This document shows, piece after piece, positions 1 to 7,672 of a stretch of DNA of 49,974 nt (the first letter of the stretch is position 1; the number at the start of each line of letters is the position of its first letter). The notes beneath the pieces are model-generated. The model made no database searches. It was not told where the DNA came from and saw nothing but the letters and a program-made list of their open reading frames with translations. Position numbers and translations under genes: made by a program. The DNA is taken from contig NZ_JAAFYZ010000060.1 in assembly GCF_018274385.1 (NCBI RefSeq), forward strand, positions 1 through 49,974, written 5' to 3'. The stretch comes from Catenulispora pinistramenti (GTDB lineage: Bacteria > Actinomycetota > Actinomycetes > Streptomycetales > Catenulisporaceae).

Positions 1-7
1 TCGTATG

Positions 8-536
8 GCGCGAACTTGACCCCCGGCCACCGGCACTGTAGGCGAAGCCCTGCCGACGCGACCGAGGGGAACGAACCGAAAACCAGCCGGAGAAATACAA
101 AACGCAGGGAACGAGGACACCGGTTGGATGGTGCGGCTGCCGGTGAGGGCGTGGTGGCGGGTCGGTGGTCAGTTAGTCGAGAACACGCCCGGGTGCAGTG
201 CAGCGCGATATGGGGCATGTGCCACAACAGCCAACCGCCAGCTGCTGATATCCCTGGTAGACCTCAATGTCCGCAGCATCGGCCTTGGCGGCGAGGTCAA
301 TCCGCTGTCGGCCGGTGTCCATCTCGGCAGTCGGGCCGGTCCGCACCCGCCAGCCCAGAATGCGCACCTTCGGGACTGTCGCGCTGCCAGCTCCAGACCG
401 GCGGCCGAACTCGCCGAGCCGCCGGTACCGAACCACTGGGCCTTGCCATTCTTCCGGTCGGTTTTCGGTTCGTTCCCCTCGGTCGCGTCGGCAGGGCTTC
501 GCCTACAGTGCCGGTGGCCGGGGGTCAAGTTCGCGC
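8..536. repeat. 77-bp perfect inverted repeat enclosing 375 bp
   Basis: Bases 8-84 are the exact reverse complement of bases 460-536, 77 of 77 positions, and partial pairing continues inward to about 91/453. The arms enclose 375 bp that hold one small minus-strand reading frame. An uninterrupted inverted repeat of this length with a gene-sized spacer fits a small non-autonomous mobile element or an invertible segment. No transposase or recombinase is visible nearby, and the left arm lies at the window edge, so the unit may be incomplete. Confidence 0.85.
173..436 (-). CDS. small hypothetical protein inside the inverted repeat
   Basis: An 87-residue frame starts at GTG 436, with a weak AAGG about 6 bases upstream. 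Third positions are moderately GC-rich, and the product looks more protein-like than the competing frames: a basic N-terminal part, then a segment with CCGTC and further cysteines near the C-terminus. I do not recognise a family. It lies wholly between the arms of the 77-bp inverted repeat, so it would be the only cargo of that element. It could equally be a chance open frame in GC-rich DNA. Confidence 0.25.
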   Translation of the reverse strand: MVRYRRLGEFGRRSGAGSATVPKVRILGWRVRTGPTAEMDTGRQRIDLAAKADAADIEVYQGYQQLAVGCCGTCPISRCTAPGRVLD

Positions 537-576
537 TGCGCGAAACCGCCGCCTACCTGCATGTCCGCCGCGCGCG

Positions 577-647
577 GACTTTACCCCCGGACACCGGTGC
601 TGTACCCCCCGGGCTGACGACGCGACCGAGGGGAACGGACCGCAACC
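577..647 (+). repeat. diverged third copy of the inverted-repeat arm
   Basis: This stretch follows the left arm (about 13-84) in the same orientation with scattered substitutions. The block CGCGACCGAGGGGAACG is identical, and the CCCCCGG and CACCGG segments are kept. It shows that the arm sequence is a dispersed repeat and not only a fold-back pair. The copies differ in age: two are identical and this one has decayed. Confidence 0.6.
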
Positions 648-750
648 ACCCCAGGGACCGCCGCCGCTGAGACTGATCCGGCCACCCTAGGGAACCGCGC
701 TAGTTTCCCTGAGGTTGCCGAGGCCCGCCGGAGGCCCGGCCGTTCATCAC

Positions 751-856
751 AGCCCTTGACCTTGACCTTGACCTTCAGCCTTTGATCTTCATCTCTTGAT
801 CTTGCCTGTGCCGTTGATCTTGCTCTTGCTCTTGATCTGGCCCTTTGCCCTTGCTC
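751..856. repeat. CTTGAC/CTTGAT/CTTGCT hexamer-like tandem repeat
   Basis: Three exact CTTGAC units at 755-772 are followed by degenerate units (TTGATCTT, CTTGATCTT, CTTGCTCTTGCTCTTGATC) up to about 856. The plus strand is strongly pyrimidine-biased and the minus strand reads as repeated GGTCAAG/GATCAAG. The 6-bp period leaves a frame open on the minus strand (Lys-rich, KIKSKSK), but nothing else supports coding. Likely a slippage-generated intergenic repeat. Confidence 0.7.
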
Positions 857-1318
857 CAACCTGCCGGAGTTGAAGAGGCCTGAGGTGAGGCGGGGTTGTG
901 AACGCGGGAACCGGCAGCCGACAAACACACCCGCCGACCCGAACCCCGAACCGGCACAACCATGACCGAAGGCCGTAAAAAGCTTTGAAACCCACAACCC
1001 AACAGCAACCCGGCCCACAAACCCCAACCTCCAGAAGAGGATCCGAGCCCTGAACAGCCCACAGCCAGGACCCACCCCACGCAACCGCCGCCACGGTCAC
1101 GCAACGAAGAAATCTCAGTGCGGCCAGAACGACAGCACCCGCTCGCCGCGGCAGGCAAAGAGAACTGTGCGGCACCGGCACCAACCAAGCTGGCTACTCT
1201 GCGGTCTTCGTACTCCTACTGCTGCCAGCCCTTCTCACGGTCGTGCTTGCCGCCCGCTCACAAGCCGTGCCAGCCATCCCCACCCCAACCGTCGGCGAAC
1301 AACCCCACCCGAGCAGGC
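857..1318. other. non-genic stretch
   Basis: The plus strand is C/A-rich and contains the AT-rich island GTAAAAAGCTTTGAAA near 975-990. No reading frame has convincing codon bias plus a start and ribosome site. One frame at about 1174-1335 encodes a hydrophobic stretch ending in a proline-rich tail but lacks an ATG, GTG or TTG start. It may be a gene remnant. Confidence 0.5.
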
Positions 1319-2188
1319 CTACTGTTCCGGCAGAAGGGTGACAGCCGCCTCGACGAACTCCGCGACCAGTCCGCCGGTCTGGCCGATAGGCCAAGCCGCG
1401 GCCACCCGGTTGGGGCCGAGATCCTCGACCGGGATCACCTCGATGCCCGGCCTGGTGTAGAAGTTCGCGGTGGAGGCCGGGATCACGGCGATCCCCTGTC
1501 CGCCGGCGACGAGTTCGAGCTTCTCCTCGACGCTGTGGATCGCCGGTACCGGGCGGCGGTCGCCTGTTCGCAGCTCCACCGCGATGTCACGCCATTCGGG
1601 GACCGCGTCAGGGTCCTGCAGGAGGTGATCGGCCGCCAGGTCGGCGACGCGCACGGCTTCCTTGCCCGCGAGGCGGTGCGCCGAGGCCACCACGACCACC
1701 CGCGGCTCGGTGAACAGCGGCCTGATCTCCAGGCCCGCCGGGTCGATCGGCAGCCGCACGATGCCGACCTGCGCGCGGGCGTCGTGGAGCACCGCCACCT
1801 GGTCGTGCCAGCCGGTGCGCAGCATCCGCACGTCCAGCCCGGGATGGCGCTCGCGGAGCAGGCGGACGACCGGGGTCACCGTGATCCCCGGCATGAAGCC
1901 GATCGTGAAGCGGGTGAGGCCCTCGCCGGCCGCGCGCACCCGGCGCAGCAGCGCGTCCGCACCGGCCAGCAGCGGCTTGGCCTCCTGGACCAGCTGTTCG
2001 CCGGCCGGTGTCAGCTCGGTGTGGCGGCGGTCCCGCATGAACAGCTCCGCGCCCAGTTCGCCTTCCAGCGCCCGGATCTGACGGGAGAGCGCGGGCTGGG
2101 CGATGTGCAGGCGCTCCGCGGCGCGTCCGAAGTGGAGTTCCTCGGCCACCGCGAGGAAGTAGCGGAGCTTGCGCAGGTCGACGTCCAT
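1319..2188 (-). CDS. LysR-family transcriptional regulator
   Basis: 289 residues. Residues 1-60 form the winged helix-turn-helix typical of LysR (MDVDLRKLRYFLAVAEELHFGRAAERL start, then the QPALSRQIRALEGELG recognition region). Residues of about 90-289 are the periplasmic-binding-fold co-inducer domain. Length is normal for the family. It lies 16 bases downstream of the epimerase gene on the same strand, so it is probably co-transcribed with it. LysR proteins usually control adjacent genes; here the candidates are the epimerase or the divergent SDR across the palindromic region at 3122-3246. The ligand cannot be inferred. Confidence 0.92.
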   Translation of the reverse strand: MDVDLRKLRYFLAVAEELHFGRAAERLHIAQPALSRQIRALEGELGAELFMRDRRHTELTPAGEQLVQEAKPLLAGADALLRRVRAAGEGLTRFTIGFMPGITVTPVVRLLRERHPGLDVRMLRTGWHDQVAVLHDARAQVGIVRLPIDPAGLEIRPLFTEPRVVVVASAHRLAGKEAVRVADLAADHLLQDPDAVPEWRDIAVELRTGDRRPVPAIHSVEEKLELVAGGQGIAVIPASTANFYTRPGIEVIPVEDLGPNRVAAAWPIGQTGGLVAEFVEAAVTLLPEQ

Positions 2189-2204
2189 GCGGTTCCTTCG
2201 GATG

Positions 2205-3062
2205 TCAGATCCGCTCGAAGGTCTCGAGCGGATCGTCGTGCGTCGGTGCCCAGCCCAGCTCCCGGCGGGCCTTGGCCGAGGTCAGGCGCTGGTCCAGCGC
2301 GAACGCGTCCGCGATGGGCCCCATCTGGGCGCGGGCCTGTTCCATTGTGATCGACGCCGTCTTGCCCGCAAGCCCGGCGCCGCGCGCCGCCGCCTCGGCG
2401 ACTTCCTTCGTCGTCGGGTGGCTCTCGCCGACCCCGATATAGACCGATCCCGCCTTCGCCGAGAGCGCGGCGGCATACAGCGTCGCTATGTCGTCGATGT
2501 GCACCAGCGCCCAGCGGTTGGCGCCGTCACCGATATACGGAACGGCACCATTCAGTTTACCCGGCGTGATGAAGAAGTGGTCGATCAGCCGGTTGTCGCC
2601 TCCATAGAGCAGCCCCGGTTGCACGATGACCGGACGGCCGCCGTCAGCGGCACGCGCCAAGACCTGGCCTTCGACCGACTCGCGCCAGGCCACCACGCTC
2701 GGCGGGTTCCACGACGCGGTCTCGTCCTGCACGCCGTGGGTGTCGCCGTAGACCCAGCTGCCACCGGTGTGTACGTAGGTTCCGGCTCCGACGCCGTCCT
2801 GCATGGCCGTGGCCGCGGCGAGATCCGTCTGCGCAGAGTCGGCCTGCGCGAGGTGGATCACCGCTTCGGCACGTACGGCCGCATGATTGAGCACGTCCAG
2901 GTCGGTCAGCCCGCCGCGCACCGCGACCGCTCCCGCTGCCGTCACGGCCTGTGCCGAGCCCTCGCTGCGGGCCAGCGCCTCCACGACGTGACCGCGGCGC
3001 ACCAGCTCGGCGATCGTGGCCCGGCCGATGTAGCCGGATCCACCCGTCAGGAAAATCCTCAT
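2205..3062 (-). CDS. NAD-dependent epimerase/dehydratase-family protein (extended SDR)
   Basis: 285 residues. The Rossmann motif TGGSGYIG is at residues 6-13, with TDLDVLNHA and VIHLAQAD in the expected second and third strands. The usual Tyr-x3-Lys is atypical: the region reads YVHTGGSWVYG, as in 'atypical SDR' NAD(P)-binding proteins. These often reduce aldehydes or act as NAD(P)H sensors more than as sugar epimerases. It starts at ATG 3062 and is the first gene of a two-gene minus-strand unit with the LysR gene. It is divergent from the SDR at 3334, and the substrate is unknown. Confidence 0.85.
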   Translation of the reverse strand: MRIFLTGGSGYIGRATIAELVRRGHVVEALARSEGSAQAVTAAGAVAVRGGLTDLDVLNHAAVRAEAVIHLAQADSAQTDLAAATAMQDGVGAGTYVHTGGSWVYGDTHGVQDETASWNPPSVVAWRESVEGQVLARAADGGRPVIVQPGLLYGGDNRLIDHFFITPGKLNGAVPYIGDGANRWALVHIDDIATLYAAALSAKAGSVYIGVGESHPTTKEVAEAAARGAGLAGKTASITMEQARAQMGPIADAFALDQRLTSAKARRELGWAPTHDDPLETFERI

Positions 3063-3121
3063 GTCTCATCCCTCGTCGTTCTTCAGGTTCGTCTCCACCC
3101 TGCGGCCTGATCGACGCCGAC

Positions 3122-3246
3122 GTCCAAGACCTGTATCACGCTCTGTGATGCCCGTAAGGCATCACGCCGCGCAGATGCCGCGCGCGTCACGTAGATGCCG
3201 CGCAGATACCCGGACGGCATCACAGGACGCGCGACAGGTCTTGGAC
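3122..3246. promoter_or_regulatory. nested inverted repeats in a divergent promoter region
   Basis: GTCCAAGACCTGT at 3122-3134 is the exact reverse complement of 3234-3246. Between them GTGATGCC (3145-3152) and GGCATCAC (3158-3165) form a perfect 8-bp hairpin with a 5-base loop. A further GGCATCACAG lies at about 3215-3224, and GATGCCGCGC occurs twice. The region separates two divergent genes, so it probably carries both promoters and the operators of a regulator such as the nearby LysR protein. Confidence 0.55.
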
Positions 3247-3333
3247 AGCACGAGGTCGGGAGATCGACAGTGGATGTGTCGCCGCGACAGCGGCCCGAGA
3301 GGAATCTCGAACACTTCTCCTGAAGGTGTAACG

Positions 3334-4101
3334 ATGGCTCACATCCTGATCACCGGATCCTCCGACGGGCTCGGCCTGATGGCCGGTCGACTGCTGGTCG
3401 GCCAGGGCCACGCGGTCACTCTGCACGCCCGCAACGACCAGCGGGCCGCGCACGCCCGCGCCGCTGTGCCCGACGCCGAGAACGTGCTGGTGGGCGATCT
3501 GGGATCGCTGGACGGCATCCGATCGCTCGCCGCCGCGGCCAACGCGGCGGGCCGGTTCGACGCCGTCATCCACAACGCGGGCATCGGCTTTCGCGAGCCG
3601 CGCCGCGTCCAGACCGTCGACGGCCTGTCCCAGCTGTTCACGATCAACGTCCTCGCGCCCTACCTGCTGACCGCGCTGATGACGCGGCCCGGCCGACTGG
3701 TCTACCTCAGCTCGGGCCTGGCCCGCAGCGGGGATCCGGACCTGTCCGATCCGCAGTGGACCGACCGCCGCTGGAGCGGCACGCAGGCTTACAGCGACAG
3801 CAAGCTGTTCGATGTCCTGCTCGCCTTCGGGGTCGCGCGCCGATGGCCGGACGTGCTGTCGAACTCCGTGGAACCCGGGTGGGTCGCGACGAGGATGGGC
3901 GGGCCCGGCGCGCCGGACGACCTGGATCAGGGCCCTGTGACTCAAGCCTGGCTCGCCGTCAGCGACGACCCGGCCGCGATGGTCACCGGCCGGCACTTCT
4001 ACCACCGGCAAGAGCGCTTCGTCTCCGCCGAGGCGCAGGACGCGACGCTTCAAGACGCGCTGCTCGACTACTGCGCTGAGCTCACCGGCACAGCGATTTG
4101 A
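3334..4101 (+). CDS. short-chain dehydrogenase/reductase
   Basis: 255 residues from ATG 3334, preceded by GAAGGTG at the right distance; a longer upstream frame has no ribosome site. TGSSDGLG (residues 7-14) is the nucleotide-binding glycine motif. NAG (81-83), N105, S127, and Y153 with K157 (YSDSK) form the complete classical SDR catalytic set, so the enzyme should be active as an NAD(P)-dependent oxidoreductase. The C-terminal half keeps the PGWVATRM motif. It is divergent from the epimerase/LysR pair and is followed by a 13-bp triplet repeat and an amidohydrolase remnant. Substrate unknown. Confidence 0.9.
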   Translation: MAHILITGSSDGLGLMAGRLLVGQGHAVTLHARNDQRAAHARAAVPDAENVLVGDLGSLDGIRSLAAAANAAGRFDAVIHNAGIGFREPRRVQTVDGLSQLFTINVLAPYLLTALMTRPGRLVYLSSGLARSGDPDLSDPQWTDRRWSGTQAYSDSKLFDVLLAFGVARRWPDVLSNSVEPGWVATRMGGPGAPDDLDQGPVTQAWLAVSDDPAAMVTGRHFYHRQERFVSAEAQDATLQDALLDYCAELTGTAI

Positions 4102-4137
4102 AATGACGGTCTGAAATGACGGTCTGAAATGACGATC
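4099..4137 (+). repeat. three tandem 13-bp repeats overlapping a stop codon
   Basis: TGAAATGACGGTC occurs at 4099-4111 and 4112-4124, and TGAAATGACGATC at 4125-4137. The first unit contains the TGA stop of the SDR gene, and every unit contains TGA plus an ATG. This looks like replication slippage at the gene end. Each unit also offers a TGAAATGA stop-start overlap to the downstream gene. Confidence 0.85.
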
Positions 4138-4155
4138 CGAGAGGAAGAGCCCGCC

Positions 4156-5037
4156 ATGCCCAACGAGATCCTGATCACCGGCGGCTATGTGGTGACGTTC
4201 GACGACGCACTCGGCGACGTCCCCGGCGGCGACGTGCGCGTGCTCGACGGCGTCACCCCGCAGATGACCGGATACGGCTACGGCCCCGCCGTCCTGACCG
4301 GGATCTCCCTCAAACACACCCCGGCCGACATCTACGCCGGCACCCTGTGGGGAGCGTTGCAGGCACTGGACGCCGGCATCACCACGATCGGCGACTGGGC
4401 CCACGCGCTCCAGTCGGCCGACCACGCCGACGCCGATCTGCGCGGCCTGCGCGAATCCGGGATCCGCGGCGTCTTCTTCTACGGCGGCCCCGGCCCGGCC
4501 AGCACCGATCCCAACCCGCCGCACCCGCTCGACGCCCGGCGCATGCGCGACGAGCAGTTCCCCGCCGACAGCGACACCGGAGGACCCGGCGGGCACCGAG
4601 CACACGGAGAACCCGGAACACACGCAGGACCGGGAGCACACGCAGGACCGGGAAAGCACGGAAGACTTCGCATGGGCATGGCACTGCGCGGGCCCTGCTT
4701 CACGATGGTGCACGAGGTCGCCCTGCACCAGCGGGACATGCTGCGGCTGGCCACGCTCAGCGGGGCCGAGGTACTCGGCCTGGCCGACCAGACCGGTTCC
4801 CTCACCCCCGGCAAGCAGGCCGACATCGCCGTCGTCGACCTGCGCTCGCCGCACCTGGACGGCTTCGGCGATCCGGTCGCGATGCTCGGACTCGGCGCCG
4901 GCCCGGCCGACGTCGAGACGGTCCTGGTCGGCGGAGAGTTCGCCAAACGCGACGGCGTCCTGGCCGGGCCGCACGCGACCGAGGCACGAGCCCTCATGCA
5001 CGAGACACAAGACCGGCTGCGCGCCACGATCGGCTGA
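4156..5037 (+). pseudogene. internally deleted amidohydrolase (metal-dependent hydrolase) gene
   Basis: The start is ATG 4156 with GAGGAAG 8 bases upstream. The product opens like a cytosine-deaminase/chlorohydrolase-type amidohydrolase (ILITGGYVVTFDD) and ends like one (LSGAEVLGLADQTGSLTPGKQADIAVVD). Two internal parts are missing. The strand after DVRVLDG that should carry the HxH metal site is replaced by a direct jump to a GISLKHTPADIYAG-type segment. Most of the barrel after ALRGPCFT, with the remaining metal ligands, is also gone. A low-complexity HAGPG repeat sits near residue 155-170. At about 293 residues versus a usual 430-470, it cannot bind the catalytic metal. Both deletions keep the frame open. 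Confidence 0.75.
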
Positions 5038-5046
5038 AGACCGGTG

Positions 5047-5490
5047 TCAGTCCGGCTTCGAGACCTGGTAGTGGTCGAGGAACCAGCCTTCTGACTCCCT
5101 CTTGGCCAGAACGCTGATATACACCGGGAGCGTCGGACGGTCGGTGAACGCGAAGGACACGCGAAGGTATCCGAGCACCAGAGCATCGGCGAGGCGCCGG
5201 GTGTGGAGGATCTGGTAGTCGGCCGTCATGCCGAGGGGCTGCGATGCGTAGTACTCGGCGACGCCGGGCCGCCCGACGCTGTATGGGTGCAGGCCCTGGA
5301 ACAGCGCCTCCTCGGTGAAGAGAGCGGCGACGCGCTCGGGCTCGTGCGCGTCCACGTGGGTCTTCCAGCGGTCGAGGACGTCGCGGAGCGCCGTCTCGTT
5401 CTCGACCGCGGTCGTCGGCGAAGTTGCAGCCGGGGCCGTAGTGGTAGCCGTGGTCGTAGCAGTGCTAGTGGGCGTACTCGTGGAGTTCAT
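5047..5490 (-). CDS. SnoaL-like / SgcJ-type NTF2-fold protein
   Basis: 147 residues. Residues of about 28-147 match the NTF2/SnoaL-like fold: an ALRDVLDRWKTHVDAHEPERVAALFTEE-type helical start, then GRPGVAEYY and the LPVYISVLAKRESEGWFLDHYQV strands at the end. Such proteins are small ligand-binding domains or hydrolase/isomerase-like enzymes. The first 27 residues are a Thr/Ser/Ala-rich tract that is not part of the fold. The ATG at 5490 follows AGGAAGGCGAG, so the tract is probably translated. The gene overlaps the broken SDR gene by 26 bases and is likely transcribed with it. Confidence 0.75.
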   Translation of the reverse strand: MNSTSTPTSTATTTATTTAPAATSPTTAVENETALRDVLDRWKTHVDAHEPERVAALFTEEALFQGLHPYSVGRPGVAEYYASQPLGMTADYQILHTRRLADALVLGYLRVSFAFTDRPTLPVYISVLAKRESEGWFLDHYQVSKPD

Positions 5491-5761
5491 GCTGACTCGC
5501 CTTCCTCAGTGGCCCGCCCGCGTTGTTGACCAGCGAGTCGATCCGCCCGAAGCGGGCGAGCGGCTCGGCGGCGATGCGGGCTCCGACGCCGGGTACCGCC
5601 ACGTCGCCGGGCACCGTCAGCACCTCGGGGTCCTCCGAGGGCGCGATGGCGCGGGAGTTGGCGACGACGGCGTATCCGAGCTTGCGATAGGCGGGGACGA
5701 GCGCCGCGCCGATGCCCTGCGAGGCACCGGTGATGATGACGACCTTCTGCTTGCCGGCCAT
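5465..5761 (-). pseudogene. 3'-truncated short-chain dehydrogenase
   Basis: The 98 residues match the first 80 or so of a classical SDR: GASQGIG at 12-18, then VPGDV and FGRIDSLVNNAG. After NNAG the sequence leaves the family (GPLRKASQHELHEYAH) and stops inside the SnoaL-like gene. The Ser/Tyr/Lys catalytic region and the substrate-binding end are absent, so it cannot be active. A deletion apparently fused the 5' half directly to the ribosome site of the next gene. It is divergent from the LysR gene at 5888, a typical regulator-target layout that has lost its target. Confidence 0.8.
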
Positions 5762-5887
5762 GGCGATGGCTCACTTTCGGGATCGGGGTAGGGCGATCTT
5801 CGGTCCGCAGCCGGCCGCGACGCCACGACCTGCTGCCTCCGGCTGTGAGCCCCCGGCTCCCACCGCAGGCGGCCGTAGGATGAGGGG

Positions 5888-6838
5888 GTGGAACTGCGTC
5901 AGTTGCGCTACTTCGTCGTGGTCGCCGAGGAGTTGAACTTCGGGCGCGCCGCCGACCGGCTGCGCATCGCCGGTCCGTCGCTGTCCCAGCAGATCAAGGC
6001 GCTTGAGCGGGATCTCGGGGTGCGGTTGTTCGACCGCGACCGCCGCTCGGTGGCGCTCACCTCGACCGGCGAGGTCCTGCTGACAGACGCGCGGGCGGTC
6101 CTGGAACAGGCCGACCGGCTGCGCCGGCACGCCGCAGGTCTGTCCGGCGGCGAGCCGGTCCGCCTCGGGTACGTCAACTGGCGGCCGCCGGACCTGGCCG
6201 AACAAGTCGCGGGGGTCGCCGACCTGCGGGTGGACGCCTGGGTCCTGCCTTCGCACGCCCAGGCCGCCCGGGTCGCCGAGCGCAGCATCGACCTGGCGAT
6301 CTGCTGGGTGCAGACCGCCGACCTGGCCGAGTACGAACTCGAAGCGGCCTTGATCGGGGCCGATGAACTGTACGCGGTGAGCACCGGTACGCAGACCTCG
6401 GCGGTCGCCGCGCAGGACACCGTGGTCCTCGTGGACGCCGACACGGACAGCTGGTCGTCATGGAACCTCTACGCCAGCCAGTTCGCCCGGGACACCGGCG
6501 CCCGCATCGAACGCGTCGACGACGGCGGCATCACCGGGCCGGCGTTCTTCGAACACGTCCGCAGACTGCGCCGGCCGGTACTCAACTCACCGAAGGGCCA
6601 GCACGCCGCGCTGCCCCCGGACCTGGCCCGGCGGCCGGTCGTCCGTCCGGCGCCGTACTGGACCTGGTCGCTGGTGGCCCGCCGCGACGAGACCCGCACG
6701 GCGGTCCGCGGCGTGATCAAAGCCCTGACGGACGGCGTCGGCACGCTGGGCCTGGACGCCGCGGGGGCTTGGCTTCCGCACACGGACCCGCACCACCCGC
6801 TCGGCCAACCGCTCAGCCAACCGCGCGGCCATCCGTAG
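5888..6838 (+). CDS. LysR-family transcriptional regulator
   Basis: 316 residues from GTG 5888, preceded by GATGAGGGG. Residues 1-62 are the LysR helix-turn-helix (MELRQLRYFVVVAEELNFGRAADRL, then GPSLSQQIKALERDLGVRLFDRDRRSV). Residues of about 85-300 are the effector-binding domain, somewhat shortened in its second lobe. It is divergent from the truncated SDR gene across 126 bp (5762-5887), where its own operator would be expected. Its 3' end overlaps the DUF4331-like remnant on the other strand by 26 bases. The ligand is unknown. Confidence 0.9.
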   Translation: MELRQLRYFVVVAEELNFGRAADRLRIAGPSLSQQIKALERDLGVRLFDRDRRSVALTSTGEVLLTDARAVLEQADRLRRHAAGLSGGEPVRLGYVNWRPPDLAEQVAGVADLRVDAWVLPSHAQAARVAERSIDLAICWVQTADLAEYELEAALIGADELYAVSTGTQTSAVAAQDTVVLVDADTDSWSSWNLYASQFARDTGARIERVDDGGITGPAFFEHVRRLRRPVLNSPKGQHAALPPDLARRPVVRPAPYWTWSLVARRDETRTAVRGVIKALTDGVGTLGLDAAGAWLPHTDPHHPLGQPLSQPRGHP

Positions 6839-7275
6839 GAGTCCGAGCCTCCCAGGCGGAGGTCGCAGGTCGTGGCACCGCCGGTGGCGGTGCACCCTTC
6901 GGGGCATGAGGGAGTCGGCCGGCCTGCGGCGGCGGGGCGAGGTAGGGGAAGTAGTCCAGGACCGGCCCGGGTGTGAGCCCCGAGGAGAAGTCCTGGTTCA
7001 CGACCATCTTGATGATGTTGGACGCGATGTCCTCGACGATGCCCTTACCGTTCTGAACGTCGCACCAGGGGTCCCAGAGCGCGACGGTCCCCGGCGAACC
7101 TGATGACGTTCGGGAGCAGCCTGTCGGCCGCCCACGCGCCGTAGGCCCGTGCCGTGGGGAACGCCTGGGGAGGTTTGCCATAGGTGCCGCCGGCCTCGAC
7201 CACCGCCGCGATGTCGTCCCGGCCGATCGGGAAGGTCGCGCGGAACGTGATGTCCTCGACGTAGTCGTCGTCGGG
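6813..7275 (-). pseudogene. frameshifted, 5'-truncated DUF4331-like protein remnant
   Basis: Two minus-strand frames together make one protein-like sequence. The first (about 7275 to 7090) reads DDDYVEDITFRATFP and then AYGAWAADRLLPNVIRF. The second (about 7100 to 6813) reads TVALWDPW, NGKGIVEDIASNIIKMVV and SSGLTPGPVLDYFPYLAP. They join near the CCCC run at 7089-7092, so a one-base indel is likely there. The NG-hydrophobic-SGLTP-FPY pattern resembles the C-terminus of DUF4331 proteins; I am unsure of that family. No start exists: upstream sequence is antisense to the AraC fragment, so the 5' end was lost at about 7275. Confidence 0.5.
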
Positions 7276-7575
7276 TTGATCTGGACCCGCGAGCACCTGG
7301 CCGAACCCCTCAGCATGCCCGACGCCGCCGAAGCGATCGGCGTGAGCGAGCGAACCCTGCAACGCGCCGTGCAGCGCACCATCGGGACCTCGCCCATCCG
7401 CTTCGTCCAGGACTTGAGAATCGAAAGAGCCTGCCACCTGCTGCGCACCACCGACATGTCGGTGGAGACCATCTCCCGGAAAGTCGGCTACGAGCACCCC
7501 CGCACCCTGCGCTCGCTCCTGCGCGACCGCACCGGCAAGACCACGTCCGAACTCCGTGGCGGCGACCGCCGCTGA
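7276..7575 (+). pseudogene. 5'-truncated AraC-family regulator (HTH domain only)
   Basis: About 99 residues comprise only the C-terminal AraC DNA-binding domain. The first HTH is near LSMPDAAEAIGVSERTLQRAV, the second near MSVETISRKVGYEHPRTLRSLLRD. The opening MIWTREHLAEP is normally internal in GlxA/AraC proteins of more than 300 residues. The only start codon, TTG 7276, sits at the junction with the DUF4331-like remnant and has no ribosome site. The sensor domain and promoter are gone. Reading frame and codon use remain good, so the truncation is probably recent, and expression of a stand-alone domain cannot be excluded. Confidence 0.65.
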
Positions 7576-7672
7576 TAGTGGAGCTCTGCGGCGACGCGGA
7601 TCAGGCGCGCCTGGGCATATGCTGCCCACTGGCAGCCCGGCCGTTTCGACTTGTATTGGAGTCGGAAACCCA

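Noticed and set aside
581..1188. Overlapping minus-strand frames of 130-167 codons
   Set aside because: They run through the CTTGAC repeat, have low third-position GC and show no recognisable domain. They look like open frames created by repeat periodicity.
1174..1337. Hydrophobic plus-strand frame just before the LysR 3' end
   Set aside because: It encodes a plausible membrane stretch and a proline-rich tail, but no ATG, GTG or TTG start exists, and CTG 1165 is the only candidate. Too weak to call a gene.
1118..2350. 410-codon plus-strand frame opposite the LysR gene
   Set aside because: It is antisense to a clear LysR gene and rich in Arg, Asp and His, the usual shadow pattern in GC-rich DNA.
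3220..5010. 596-codon minus-strand frame
   Set aside because: It spans the opposite strand of a good SDR gene and the amidohydrolase remnant and has no domain, so it is a shadow frame.
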